From the NCBI RefSeq assembly GCF_040537815.1, contig NZ_JBEWSZ010000001.1, positions 2,976,001 through 3,040,000 of the forward strand: a DNA stretch of 64,000 nt. Direction: 5' to 3'. Position 1 is the stretch's first letter, and each line of letters opens with the position of its first letter. The translations under genes and the position numbers were made by a program. Positions 17,957 to 27,295 of the stretch are shown here, in pieces. The notes under the pieces were generated by a model. It was not told the DNA's origin. It did not search any database and saw only the letters and a list, made by a program, of their open reading frames with translations. The stretch comes from Mesorhizobium shangrilense. GTDB taxonomy: Bacteria > Pseudomonadota > Alphaproteobacteria > Rhizobiales > Rhizobiaceae.

Positions 17957-19127
17957 AAGCAAGTCCTTCCTGGCGCCAGCCGTCAGCGTCGGACACGAGG
18001 ACGCTGGCATGGATGCCTGTGATGCCTTGGGGATCCTGCGCGTAGTAGACGATGTAGAGGCTGCCATCGGCGCGCAGCGCCAGCGACGGATAGCCCAGAT
18101 CCCGGTTGGGAAGGCCTGAGCGGACCATGTAGGGACTGGCCGAATTCCAGCTGTTCCCCTTGTCTTGCGAGATATAGAGCGCAATGCCGAAAGGCGCGCG
18201 CCGCCTTCCGGCGACGCAGGCGATGCGGCCGTCGTCGAGTTCCACCATATCGGCGGGATAGTCTTCGATCCCGGTCGGCGACGGGGCGCTCCACGAGACA
18301 CCACCATCCTCCGAACTGACGACATGCAGGATGCGCGAGACATTGTCGCGCAGGAGCATGACGACACGGCCATCGCGCAGCAGGATGGGCGCCGGCTCCT
18401 CGAAGGCATGCCCTTCGCCCGCCGCGAGGAGATGCGGCACGGACCAGCTTTGGCCACCGTCGCCCGACCGCACGGTGAAGACGGCGGCATAGTTTGGTAC
18501 ATCGCAGAGCGGCAGCATGATTTCGCCGCCGACCTCGATGCCGCCACGCATGCCGTAGCCGCCGCTGAAGGGCGATGTGTCGATGCGCGTCGACGCGGTG
18601 AAAGTGCTTCCACCGTCGACCGAACGATGAATCCATGTCTGCCCGCCTCCGCGTGCCCAGGGATAGCGTTCCGCAAGCGTGGACTTCCGCGGCGTCCAGT
18701 CCTGGAGTTCGGCAGCCATGGCTTCAGCGCCCATCAACTCCTCCGGGCGCTTGTAAGTGCCCGCCGCAAGGTGGGCCTGCGCATAGGCGAGCGTATGCCA
18801 GTCGAACCGCCACTGGTTCAAAAGCACCACGCCCGAGCCAAGCGGGGTGAGGCCGGCGCATTCCACGCCTTGCCAGCCGAAGTCGGGGACGATGGAGGGA
18901 GCCGACCAGCTTCTCCCCTCGTCCGCCGATCGCATCAGCATGTTGCAGTACAGCGGGTCCTGCGGCGGATGCAGGACCCCGGCACGGCGGCGCGACTGCG
19001 TGAATACCAGCAGCCAATTGTCGTTGGCCGCAACCGTGAGATGCGGATGCGCGCTGTATGCATGCGGATCGCAATGGATCGTCTGGTGATCCATTCGAGA
19101 TATCAAGGCTGCCGCGCCGGATGTCAT
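17943..19127 (-). CDS. Asp-box (BNR) six-bladed beta-propeller protein, sialidase-like
   Basis: This 394-residue protein has five Asp-box motifs (SADEGRSW, SVDGGSTF, SGDGGQSW, SEDGGVSW, SQDKGNSW) spread along the sequence, the mark of the sialidase fold. There is no signal peptide, so it appears cytosolic, unusual for a classical exo-sialidase. The ATG at 19127 lies 8 nt after the stop of a paralogous gene; an internal Met 33 nt further in is an alternative. Context with a sugar importer suggests a glycoside hydrolase, lyase or oxidoreductase-like role on an imported glycan or sugar acid. Not demonstrably a sialidase. Confidence 0.82.
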   Translation of the reverse strand: MTSGAAALISRMDHQTIHCDPHAYSAHPHLTVAANDNWLLVFTQSRRRAGVLHPPQDPLYCNMLMRSADEGRSWSAPSIVPDFGWQGVECAGLTPLGSGVVLLNQWRFDWHTLAYAQAHLAAGTYKRPEELMGAEAMAAELQDWTPRKSTLAERYPWARGGGQTWIHRSVDGGSTFTASTRIDTSPFSGGYGMRGGIEVGGEIMLPLCDVPNYAAVFTVRSGDGGQSWSVPHLLAAGEGHAFEEPAPILLRDGRVVMLLRDNVSRILHVVSSEDGGVSWSAPSPTGIEDYPADMVELDDGRIACVAGRRRAPFGIALYISQDKGNSWNSASPYMVRSGLPNRDLGYPSLALRADGSLYIVYYAQDPQGITGIHASVLVSDADGWRQEGLAYGQG

Positions 19128-19134
19128 TGACGGC

Positions 19135-20343
19135 TCAGACCCGGAAGCGCGTGCAACGGACATATTGCAGCGGCTTCGGGTCGTCGCTCCATTCGTGATA
19201 CGAGCAGACGATCGCGCCGTCCTGCGTCTGGACGACGCTTGGGTAGCCGATGTGCTGGTAGATGCCGGGGTGGTTCCAGTCGACGCCACCGCCGTCGATC
19301 TTGCCGGAAGCCGGCGACATGCGGCTCGAACCGGGGGTCTCCGTCACCGTCTGGCCGGGCACGCCGCCCTCACGGATGACGAACTCGTTCTTCACATCCC
19401 AGTTGATGCCGTCGTCCGAAATGATCGCACGCACGCCATAAGGCGGCCGGCGATAGCCGTAGACCATCAGGTAGCGGCCATCCTGAAGCGCGATGAGCTC
19501 TGGCGGATAGCCCCAGATGTTGGTCCACTTCGGCGGGGTCCAGCTGAAGCCGTCGTCCTCGGATACGATCATGACCATGTTCTTGGCGTCACTGGTCGGG
19601 TTGACATGCGTGCGCATGAAGCAGACCAGCCTGCCGTCCGCTAGCCGGACCAAGCCGGGCTCCTCATAGTCGATGATGCTGGCCGGGTCGTAGCCCAGCG
19701 TCGAGAAGTATTCCCAGTTATCGCCGCCATCGTCCGAACGCATCAGCGCCGAGCGTGTGCTTTCGCCTTCGCCCTCTTCCTCATAGCCATGGATACGGCC
19801 GTAGAGGCCCATCAGAAGCGAGCCGTTCGGCAGCTCCCAGCAGCCGAGGCGGCAACCGCCGTGCTTGAGCGGGCGCACATTGACGGGGATAGGCTGCGTC
19901 CAGGTTTCGCCACCGTCCTTCGACTTGACGACGAAGGTGCCGAGCCAGGCCTGCGTCTTGTAGGCCCAGGTCCAGTCGCCCCATTCCTTGGTGTTGGGAT
20001 GCGAACTCCATGACGGCTGTTCGGGTTTGATGCCGCGCTTGAAGAAGCCGGTGATGGTCAGATTGACGATGAGCGTGCCGTCCTGCGTTTCGCAGATGCC
20101 GCAGTCCCAGTTGCCCTGCGTTTCGGACCAGGGCAGCACGACCTTTGGCGGGCTCCAGGTCTTGCCGCCATCCTTCGAGCGGGTCATCAGCGTCTGGCCG
20201 CTGTCGTGATGGAAGGGGAAGCGCTCTTCGTTGAACACCGCGAGTATATCGCCATTCTTCAGAAGCCGCGTCGCGATCTGGTTGACGCAATGCGCCGGAT
20301 CCTTGAAGATCGTGAAGTGTTCAACGTCTTTCATAACAGTCAT
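19135..20343 (-). CDS. Asp-box (BNR) beta-propeller protein, sialidase-like (paralogue)
   Basis: This 402-residue protein has Asp-box repeats SKDGGKTW, SKDGGETW, SDDGGDNW, SEDDGFSW and a degenerate SDDGINW. No signal peptide is present (N-terminus MTVMKDVEHFTIFKDP). The ATG at 20343 is followed by another in-frame ATG two codons later; GAGG lies about 10 nt upstream. It is a tandem distant paralogue of the gene at 17943 and follows the aldehyde dehydrogenase gene by about 40 nt in the same operon. Catalytic activity is not predictable. Confidence 0.82.
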   Translation of the reverse strand: MTVMKDVEHFTIFKDPAHCVNQIATRLLKNGDILAVFNEERFPFHHDSGQTLMTRSKDGGKTWSPPKVVLPWSETQGNWDCGICETQDGTLIVNLTITGFFKRGIKPEQPSWSSHPNTKEWGDWTWAYKTQAWLGTFVVKSKDGGETWTQPIPVNVRPLKHGGCRLGCWELPNGSLLMGLYGRIHGYEEEGEGESTRSALMRSDDGGDNWEYFSTLGYDPASIIDYEEPGLVRLADGRLVCFMRTHVNPTSDAKNMVMIVSEDDGFSWTPPKWTNIWGYPPELIALQDGRYLMVYGYRRPPYGVRAIISDDGINWDVKNEFVIREGGVPGQTVTETPGSSRMSPASGKIDGGGVDWNHPGIYQHIGYPSVVQTQDGAIVCSYHEWSDDPKPLQYVRCTRFRV

Positions 20344-20383
20344 TCCCTGGTTTCCTCTTTTGGGATGTCTTGGTTTTTTCGGC

Positions 20384-21853
20384 CTACAGCCGAATTCCGA
20401 TATTCTTGATGCTGAGGTAGTTGCGGATGCCGGGCAATCCGCGCTCGCGGCCGACCCCGCTGTCCTTGATGCCGCCGGTCGGCGCCTGGACGCCGCCGAT
20501 GAACCAGCCATTGATCCAGACCGAGCCGGCCTCGACGTCGCGGGCAAATGTCAGGGCGCGCGAGATGTCGCGGCTGTAGACGCCGGCGACGAGCCCGAAG
20601 CCGAGGCCATTGGTCATGGCGAGCGCCTCTTCGGCGGTATCGAAGGACAGCGCCACGGCGACGGGACCGAAGATCTCTTCGCGGGCAAGCGTGCTTGCCG
20701 GATCGACGCCGTCGAAAATGGTCGGCTCGACGAAATAGCCGGTCTCGAGCCCTTTCGGACGGCCGCCACCGAGCCGCACTGTCGCTCCCGATGCGCGGCC
20801 ACCGTCGATGTAGGATCGAACCTTGGCATGCTGCTCCTTCGAGACCAGAGGCCCGAGATCGCAATTGTCGAGACCCCGGCCGACCGTCAGCCGGGCCGCG
20901 CCCTCAGCCAACCGGTCGAGGAATTCCTCGCGGATCGATCGATGCAGCAGGAACCGCGACGACGAGGAGCAGACCTGGCCGCTGTTGCCGAAGGCGCCGT
21001 CGAGCGCGTCGAAGGCTGCCCTTTCCAGGTCGGCATCCTCGAACACGACCATCGGGTTCTTGCCGCCGAGTTCGAGCACCACGGGCTTCAGCCCCTGTGC
21101 CGCGCCGGCGTAGATCTTGCGCCCCGTTTCGACAGATCCGGTGAAGGTGATGCCGCGCACCAGGGGATGCGAAACGAGCGCAGCGCCTGCGTCTTCGCCA
21201 AAGCCCGCCACGACATTCACCACGCCATCGGGCAATCCAGCTTTCTGGCAGAGTTCAGCGAAGGCCAGCGCCGTCAGCGGCGATTGCTCGGCAGGCTTGA
21301 TCACGACCGTGCAGCCCGCGGCAAGTGCCGGCGCCACCGAGCGTGCAACCATGCCCAGCGGATAGTTCCAGGGCACGATATGGCCGGTCACGCCGACCGG
21401 CTCCAGCATGGTGAAGTCGACGAAATCGCGACCGAGCGGAATCGTCGATCCTTCCATCTTGTCGGCCGCACCGGCGTTGTAACGCAGCGTCGCGCACACG
21501 CCCCTGATGTCGCCGAGCGCCTCCTTGACCGGCTTGCCGACATCGAGCGTTTCGAGCAGTGCAAATCGTTCAGCGTCCGCTTCCAGCAAATCCGCGAGCT
21601 TGAAGAGCAGGCGTCCGCGCTCGGCCGGGCTCAAGTCGCGCCAGTCGCCATGCAGCGCGCGGTGCGCGGCCCTGACCGCGGCGTCGATATCGCAGGCATC
21701 GCCGCGCGCCACGATTGCCAGCACCGCTTCCGTGCTGGGATCGATCGTTTCGAATGTCCGGCCTTCAGCGGATTTTCGCCACTTGCCGTCAATGAAGTGC
21801 TGGCCCGGCAGAGGATCGATTAGATCGGCGCGGGAATAGGTTCGTACCGTCAT
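20384..21853 (-). CDS. NAD(P)-dependent aldehyde dehydrogenase
   Basis: This 489-residue ALDH has Asn163 (PWNYP), Glu261 (LELGGKNP) and Cys295 (SGQVCSSSSR), which resembles betaine-aldehyde and related dehydrogenases. The ATG at 21853 overlaps the permease stop by 4 nt. It probably oxidises an aldehyde or lactaldehyde-like product of the imported sugar. It differs clearly from the other ALDH of the window (11555-13060), so this is not a recent duplication. Confidence 0.92.
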   Translation of the reverse strand: MTVRTYSRADLIDPLPGQHFIDGKWRKSAEGRTFETIDPSTEAVLAIVARGDACDIDAAVRAAHRALHGDWRDLSPAERGRLLFKLADLLEADAERFALLETLDVGKPVKEALGDIRGVCATLRYNAGAADKMEGSTIPLGRDFVDFTMLEPVGVTGHIVPWNYPLGMVARSVAPALAAGCTVVIKPAEQSPLTALAFAELCQKAGLPDGVVNVVAGFGEDAGAALVSHPLVRGITFTGSVETGRKIYAGAAQGLKPVVLELGGKNPMVVFEDADLERAAFDALDGAFGNSGQVCSSSSRFLLHRSIREEFLDRLAEGAARLTVGRGLDNCDLGPLVSKEQHAKVRSYIDGGRASGATVRLGGGRPKGLETGYFVEPTIFDGVDPASTLAREEIFGPVAVALSFDTAEEALAMTNGLGFGLVAGVYSRDISRALTFARDVEAGSVWINGWFIGGVQAPTGGIKDSGVGRERGLPGIRNYLSIKNIGIRL

Positions 21854-22716
21854 TGTTTCACGCTGCCCTGCGAAAGACCCTGGATGAAATAGCGCTGCAG
21901 GAAACAGAACAGCAGCAGGCTGGGGATGCTCAGGATGGTCACCGCCGCCATGGCGACGCTATAGCCCTCGATCTGGGTCTGCGTTCCGACCACTGGCGTG
22001 AAGGCGGCTATGCCGACGGGAAGCGTCTTCATCGACTCGTCGAAGGTGACGAGGAGCGGCCACAGGAAGTTGTTCCAGTTCAGGGTGAAGATGATGACCG
22101 AAGCCGCGATTGCCGGTGCCCGGGCGAGCGGCAGCGCAATGCGGAAGAACAGGTTGAACGGTCCCGCGCCGTCCATTTTCGCGGCCTCCTCCAATTCCTT
22201 GGGGAACGACATGAAGAACTGGCGGAAGATGTAGACGCTGAACACATTGCCGATCGATGGCAGGATGAGCGCCTGGTAGCTGCTTGCCCAGCCGATTTTG
22301 ACGAAGCCAAGCAGCAACGGGATCACCGAAACCTCGGTGGGTATCATCAGCGAGGCGAGGAAGATGTAGAACAGTGTGTCCCGGCCGGGAAACCGCATGC
22401 GCGCCAACGCGTAGCCCGCCATCGCACCGAACAGGACACAGAGGAAGGTCGACACCGTCGCCTGCACCACGCTGTTGAAGCCCCAGCGTATGACGGGGTA
22501 GTCGAAGACCTTGATGTAGTTGTTGAAGGTGATGCGGTGGGGGAGCCATTCGATGTCCTTGGTCATGACATCGCCTGGAAACTTGAAGGAGGTCGACACC
22601 ATCCAGACGAAGGGCAACCCCCAGAGAACGGCGACGGCCATGCCGAGCGGCCATATGAAGAGATCCGCTCTTTCGAGGCCGCGCGCCTCGAGCTTTTGAT
22701 CCAGCCAGGCGGTCAT
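21850..22716 (-). CDS. Carbohydrate ABC transporter permease (MalG type)
   Basis: This 288-residue inner-membrane protein of the MalG/UgpE class has hydrophobic helices throughout and the EAA-loop segment ELEEAAKMDGAGPFNLFFRI in its second half. The ATG at 22716 shares one base with the stop of the MalF-type gene (TGATG). It works with the permease at 22716-23633, the ATPase at 16853 and the binding protein at 23734. Confidence 0.93.
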   Translation of the reverse strand: MTAWLDQKLEARGLERADLFIWPLGMAVAVLWGLPFVWMVSTSFKFPGDVMTKDIEWLPHRITFNNYIKVFDYPVIRWGFNSVVQATVSTFLCVLFGAMAGYALARMRFPGRDTLFYIFLASLMIPTEVSVIPLLLGFVKIGWASSYQALILPSIGNVFSVYIFRQFFMSFPKELEEAAKMDGAGPFNLFFRIALPLARAPAIAASVIIFTLNWNNFLWPLLVTFDESMKTLPVGIAAFTPVVGTQTQIEGYSVAMAAVTILSIPSLLLFCFLQRYFIQGLSQGSVKQ

Positions 22717-23633
22717 CACGCACGCTCCCTGAGAAGAAAGCGCTGGACCACGGTGATGGCCAGGATCAACGCGAACAGCAAGAGGGACACCGCGGCGGCG
22801 TAGCCGAACAGGTTCCTGACGATGGCGAGATTGTAGATGTAGTGGATCGGCGAGGACGAGGAACTGGCCGGGCCGCCATTGGTCATCACGTAGACCTGGC
22901 TGAAGATGCGCAGCGTGGAGATCAGCTGCAGCGTCACCACCATGCTGATGACCGGTCGCAGATGCGGCAGGATCACATGCTTGAAGCGCTGCCAGCGGTT
23001 GGCACCATCCACCCGCGCCGCGTCGATGATCTCGCCTGGAATATCCTGCAAGGCGGCAAGGAACAGCACGAAGGCAAGGCCAAGATCCCACCAGACCGAA
23101 GCGATGCTGACGCCAACCAGCGACCAGCGCGTGGAGGTGAGCCAGGGGATGTCGTCGAAACCGAGAAAGGACAGGTAGTAATTGACGAGCCCATACTGGG
23201 TGTCGAGCATCCAGACCCATACAAGCCCGATCACCGTCGCTGACACGACCGTGGGGGCGAAAAAGAGCGTGCGCGCCAGGCCCGATAGCGGATAGCGCTT
23301 GTTGACGAAAAGCGCGAACAGCAAGCCGAACCCGGTCACGCAGGGAACGATGACGAGGCCGTAGAGGAAGACGTTCCTGAACGCGACAGCCACCCACTGG
23401 TCGGTGAACGCCTTGTGGAAATTGTCGAGCCCCACCCATTTCGGCGTGCCAACGATGCTCCAGCGCGTGAACGAGACATAGACGCCGAACAGCACGGGAA
23501 GGATGTTGAACAGGAAGAACGGCAGCGCGAAGAAGGCGACGAGCAGATAGCCCGCACGATCGGTCGGATGGCGCTCGGCTCCGAAGTCGGCGTGGCCTTG
23601 GAAGTCTTGGCCTTGCAGGATTGCCGTTGTCAT
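22716..23633 (-). CDS. Carbohydrate ABC transporter permease (MalF type)
   Basis: This inner-membrane protein of about 305 residues has a first helix at GYLLVAFFALPFFLFNILPV and the coupling-loop segment IIDAARVDGANRWQRFKHVI. The ATG at 23633 is preferred over an upstream TTG at 23657, but neither has a strong ribosome binding site. It lies about 100 bp after the binding-protein gene. It forms the membrane pore with the MalG-type partner. Confidence 0.9.
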   Translation of the reverse strand: MTTAILQGQDFQGHADFGAERHPTDRAGYLLVAFFALPFFLFNILPVLFGVYVSFTRWSIVGTPKWVGLDNFHKAFTDQWVAVAFRNVFLYGLVIVPCVTGFGLLFALFVNKRYPLSGLARTLFFAPTVVSATVIGLVWVWMLDTQYGLVNYYLSFLGFDDIPWLTSTRWSLVGVSIASVWWDLGLAFVLFLAALQDIPGEIIDAARVDGANRWQRFKHVILPHLRPVISMVVTLQLISTLRIFSQVYVMTNGGPASSSSSPIHYIYNLAIVRNLFGYAAAVSLLLFALILAITVVQRFLLRERA

Positions 23634-23733
23634 GTCGATCTGTCCGTCTTGCGGCAATGGTCGGGAGCGGCCCGTCGCGATGTTCGGCGCGACGGGGAGC
23701 GATCAGCCAGGTTCCCGGGAAACTGCCCCGGGA

Positions 23734-25074
23734 TCAGCCTTCGTCCAGATCAGATTGCCACTGCGTCTGGATCTGCTGCATTGCTGCGTCGATCGTCGTC
23801 TGTCCCGACCACACGCCCTCGAGCGTCTTGGCGAGGAAATTTCCGCCCGAATAGATCGTGAAGTTGGGACCATTCACCACCGGGATCTCGCCGACGGTGG
23901 CAAAGCTCATTCCGTCGACGAAGGCACCGCGGATATCCCACGGGCTGCCGGCGGTCTTGTAATCGGGACGCTCCAGGATCGATTTGCGCGGAGAAGCGCC
24001 GCGCCCAACGGTGGTCCACAGGAAGCTGTTGTCCGACAGCCATTTCACGGCCGCCATCGTTGCCTCGTGGCGCCCTGGATCGGCCTGTTTGTAGAATTCC
24101 AGGCCGCCCATCTCGAGATAGGTGACGTGCTTGGCGCCGATCTTGGGAAACAGCACCGTCTTGAACGGCAGTTTCTGCGCGACATAACCGTTGAGCGTCC
24201 ACGGACCGGTCCAGAAGATCGAGCCCTGCCCGGTTCCGAATGCCTTGTAGCGGTCGGTGACGTCGCGGGTCGAAACCTTGTGCTTGTCGAAAAGGTCGAG
24301 CACCCATTGCATCGCCGCCTTGCCGGCCTCGGGGTTCACGCAGGCGGTCTTCAGATCGTCGCTGGCGCGCTGGAAACCCATCTGTTCCGCAACGATGCCC
24401 CAGGTGACGGTGGGCTGGACGCCGGAACCGGTCATCATGATCCCCGAGCGGGTGACCTTGTCGCCTTCGCGCTTGGTCATGGCTTTCGCCCATTCCAGCA
24501 GCGTGTCGCCATCCATCGGCGGCTTGCTGGCATCGAGCCCCGCTTCCTTGACATGATCGAGGTTGATTTCAGGCTGAAGGCTCATCAGGTCCATGGGGAT
24601 CATGAAGACCTTGTTGTCGTATTTCGGGTAGCGCGAGCCCGCGATCGACGTCGCGCTGAAGTCGGCGAGGTCGAGACCCGAACTGGCGATGAGATCATCA
24701 AGCGGTATGATGACCTCGTCGCGCGCCAGTTGGGCTGACTTGCCCGCTGTACCCCAGCCAAAGTCCGGCGCCTTGCCGGTGGCCGCTGCCGCGAGCACCT
24801 TGGTTACATATTGCTCCTCCGGAACCACCTCCATGCGGATCTGGACGCCCTTGTCCTTGTGCGCATCGTTGAAGGCGGCGATCATCTTGGCCCACACCTC
24901 GCCGTCCGAAGCCGATAGCCAGCTCCAATGGACGATCTCGATCGGGTTCGCGGCCGAGGCGCGGCCGGTCCAGATGTGCGGAACGGCAAGACCGACCCCG
25001 GCTGCCGCTGCCGACCTCAAAAGTGTCCGGCGGTTCAGGGCAAAAGTCGATTTGTTCAATGAAGTCAAATCCAT
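23734..25074 (-). CDS. Carbohydrate ABC transporter substrate-binding protein (Tat signal)
   Basis: This 446-residue extracellular solute-binding protein (family 1) carries a twin-arginine signal: NRRTLLRSAAAAGVGLAVP (Arg15-Arg16) with likely cleavage after RASA (about 41). The mature part begins IEIVHWSWLSASDGEVW, the sugar-binding type. It is the first gene of the import/Asp-box operon and lies 198 bp from the divergent GlxA-type regulator gene. Its ligand is unknown. Confidence 0.92.
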   Translation of the reverse strand: MDLTSLNKSTFALNRRTLLRSAAAAGVGLAVPHIWTGRASAANPIEIVHWSWLSASDGEVWAKMIAAFNDAHKDKGVQIRMEVVPEEQYVTKVLAAAATGKAPDFGWGTAGKSAQLARDEVIIPLDDLIASSGLDLADFSATSIAGSRYPKYDNKVFMIPMDLMSLQPEINLDHVKEAGLDASKPPMDGDTLLEWAKAMTKREGDKVTRSGIMMTGSGVQPTVTWGIVAEQMGFQRASDDLKTACVNPEAGKAAMQWVLDLFDKHKVSTRDVTDRYKAFGTGQGSIFWTGPWTLNGYVAQKLPFKTVLFPKIGAKHVTYLEMGGLEFYKQADPGRHEATMAAVKWLSDNSFLWTTVGRGASPRKSILERPDYKTAGSPWDIRGAFVDGMSFATVGEIPVVNGPNFTIYSGGNFLAKTLEGVWSGQTTIDAAMQQIQTQWQSDLDEG

Positions 25075-25187
25075 GACAATCTCCCACGCGGCATGCGCTG
25101 GGCGCTTACCACGCTCTGTTAGAGCTTATTTTTCTATGTTCCCTCGTCGAGACCGTCCCAGAACGTGCTCTCGGCGTGGTGGCAGTG

Positions 25188-25207
25188 TTGGCCAATCGGC
25201 CGGCCAA
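25188..25207. promoter_or_regulatory. Inverted repeat between the ABC operon and the GlxA-type regulator
   Basis: TTGGCC-N8-GGCCAA is a perfect 6-bp-arm dyad in the 198-bp divergent region, 66 bp before the regulator start. It is a candidate operator. The same region is AT-rich near 25228-25239, where a -10 box could lie, but no clear -35/-10 pair is visible. Confidence 0.4.
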
Positions 25208-25272
25208 GAGTTGATCCATAGCGTCACATAATATATCTGGAACGTCATCAGTAATTTTCTCGGACGCTTGTC

Positions 25273-26346
25273 GTGGTCACAGATACGAATCCCGTCATCG
25301 CAGCCGCCTCCAACCGCCGGCCGCGGTTCGCCTTTCTGCTGCAACCCGAATTTCCCATGAATGCCCTGATCATGGCGACCGAGGCGCTGCGCATTGCCAA
25401 CCAGAACAGTGGTCAGCATCTGTTCGAATGGATCATGATTTCGGATTCGGGCGACTCGGTACGCGCCAGCAACGGCATGTGGGTTGCCGCCAACCACGAT
25501 CTGGCCAACTTTCCGCGGTGTGACTTTCTGGTCGTCCTGGAAGGCAATCTGCCGACGCAGAACATATCGGCCAATGTGCGCGGAGCCCTGCGCAATGCGT
25601 ACCGGCACGGATCGATGATCATAGGCGTCGACACTGGCGCCTTCGCCATCGCGGCAGCCGGCCTCACGGGTGATCGCGAGGCAGTGGTGCACTGGGAGGC
25701 TGTGTCGTCCTATCTCGAACATTTTCCGGCGGCCGAGACAAAGAACCAGATCTATTTCATCGATCGGCAACTTGCCTTCTGCGCAGGCGGGGTGGCGACA
25801 CTCGACATGATGCTCGACCTGATCGGAAGGCTGCGTGGGGCGAGTCTTGCCAAGGAAGTCGCCAATGCGCTCATCCATACGCCGCGCGAGGGCACTCATC
25901 CGCAGCGAACGGACGATGATGCGATTGGCGAGACGCAACCTTCCTTGTCCCACAGGATTGTGGCGCTGATGGAAGACAATCTCGATTTCCCGCTGTCGCC
26001 GAAGAGCCTTGCGCGCCACCTCGGTATTTCCGTGCGGACACTGGAGCGCTGCTGCCTTCGCCAATTCAACCAGACCCCGAACCAGCTCTATCTGCGCTCG
26101 CGCCTGCAGGCGGCACGCAACCTGCTTTTTTATGAAGAGCGTGAAATCAAGGATGTCGCCTATGCTTGCGGCTTCTCCTACCCTTCGGTTTTCACCCGAG
26201 CTTTCACCGCGCAGTTTGGCCAATCGCCGCGCGCGTTCCGCCAGGCATTTCGCGAAACACAGATCACTGTCCGCCCGGAGATCGCCAGAATGTCTCGCAA
26301 CCGCCTGCCCGGCACGGGATCGACCGCCGACGAGGTGGGCGTCTAG
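25273..26346 (+). CDS. GlxA-family transcriptional regulator (DJ-1/PfpI + AraC domains)
   Basis: This 357-residue protein has a DJ-1/PfpI-like domain (about residues 15-190; FAFLLQPEFPMNALIMATEA at the start) fused to a C-terminal AraC helix-turn-helix pair (about 235-330; SPKSLARHLGISVRTLERCC and VAYACGFSYPSVFTRAF). Relatives such as CdhR, GbdR and ArgR control catabolism of carnitine, betaine and arginine. The start is a GTG at 25273; no ATG precedes the domain. It is divergent from the carbohydrate ABC/Asp-box operon and probably activates it. Confidence 0.93.
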   Translation: MVTDTNPVIAAASNRRPRFAFLLQPEFPMNALIMATEALRIANQNSGQHLFEWIMISDSGDSVRASNGMWVAANHDLANFPRCDFLVVLEGNLPTQNISANVRGALRNAYRHGSMIIGVDTGAFAIAAAGLTGDREAVVHWEAVSSYLEHFPAAETKNQIYFIDRQLAFCAGGVATLDMMLDLIGRLRGASLAKEVANALIHTPREGTHPQRTDDDAIGETQPSLSHRIVALMEDNLDFPLSPKSLARHLGISVRTLERCCLRQFNQTPNQLYLRSRLQAARNLLFYEEREIKDVAYACGFSYPSVFTRAFTAQFGQSPRAFRQAFRETQITVRPEIARMSRNRLPGTGSTADEVGV

Positions 26347-26458
26347 AGAGGGATCAGAACAGCGCTATGAAGACGAGAGGCTCGTCACCTTGCCATGGCT
26401 CACATGTGCCAGGCTCATCCGGGATCGCAAGTCGGATCGGAAAACGTCAGAGCGAAGT

Positions 26459-27073
26459 ATGAGCAGCTCCCCGTCATTGATTGCCGAGTGGCCGTTACTG
26501 CCGTCAGCGACGCTCGGATCATCAGTGCGCACAAAGGGCATCGAACGCGAAATACGAGCCCGCCTGCCGTGGCCGGTGAGAAAATGTGTCAAGGCTGAGA
26601 CCGGGCGCATTGCATTGCGTATGTCCGAAATCGAGGCAGATGAGTTCAAAGCCGTATCGGCGAAAATCTCCAAGACGCTTGAGGGGATCGAGGTGCTGCC
26701 CGTGCTTCCACGCGAAGTAGAGGATATCCTCACGATCTCTTCGCGCGAGCGTCACAAGTGGCTCAAGGACGGTCGGCTGCAAAGTATGGGGACACGAACC
26801 GTAAAGATGCGTGGGCGATCGAAGGCGGTGACCTTCCACGTCTTTGACCCGCGGCACATCGAGGACGTTCTTGATCGCGACCTGGCGACTGTTTGGAGGG
26901 AGGAAGATGCACAGGAAGCTTCCGAAAACAGACGGCGCGGTGCCGGCAAGGCCGCACTGACGCGTTCGGGAAAGGGCAAGGCCGCAGCTGCCAGGAGAGC
27001 CCGGAAAGGAGATGTTCCGCAGCCAAAGTTGGAAGGTTGGGATGCGTTCGAAGAAGAGGGATTGCTGCGCTGA
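26459..27073 (+). CDS. Small protein with a MerR/excisionase-like winged helix and basic tail
   Basis: This hypothetical protein has 204 residues from the ATG at 26459. Residues 83-137 read like a MerR/Xis-type DNA-binding unit: helix-turn-helix LPREVEDILTISSRERHKWL, then KDGRLQ, a short wing and the ending VFDPRHIEDVL, like the common FDPEDIEAWL. Residues 155-190 are rich in Lys, Arg, Ala and Gly. It stands alone between the GlxA-type gene and DUF2200. A shorter start at 26624 (MSEIEADEF) is possible. Function unknown; binding to DNA is an inference from the pattern. Confidence 0.6.
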   Translation: MSSSPSLIAEWPLLPSATLGSSVRTKGIEREIRARLPWPVRKCVKAETGRIALRMSEIEADEFKAVSAKISKTLEGIEVLPVLPREVEDILTISSRERHKWLKDGRLQSMGTRTVKMRGRSKAVTFHVFDPRHIEDVLDRDLATVWREEDAQEASENRRRGAGKAALTRSGKGKAAAARRARKGDVPQPKLEGWDAFEEEGLLR

Positions 27074-27295
27074 TAAAATCGCAAGCGAAGCGCCCAGAGT
27101 GCTGTTGAATCGTTGGTTCAAGATTGCGCCTAAAGGCACATTTCATTGCGTCTGCTTGGCGCCTGACAGTGGTCATCTAGCAAATCGATGCCGCGTCCTA
27201 AAAGCGGACATCCGAGCAAACAGGCCGAGGCGGCACACTGGCGCCAGATGCGGTCGCGCGATGCATGCCTCGCACCAGCGCGGACAATTGCCCGG

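Noticed and set aside
18000..18676. Upstream extension of the UgpC-type ATPase frame to 18676
   Set aside because: It runs antiphase through the Asp-box gene; the ATG at 17956 matches the family N-terminus.
20231..21823. Plus-strand open frame (530 codons) opposite the second aldehyde dehydrogenase gene
   Set aside because: Antisense shadow; the ALDH with its full active site is on the other strand.
22716..23439. Upstream extension of the MalG-type permease frame to 23439
   Set aside because: The extension runs through the MalF-type gene in another frame; the ATG at 22716 with TGATG coupling is the true start.
25126..26223. Minus-strand open frame opposite the GlxA-type regulator
   Set aside because: The plus strand has PfpI and AraC domains; the minus frame has none.
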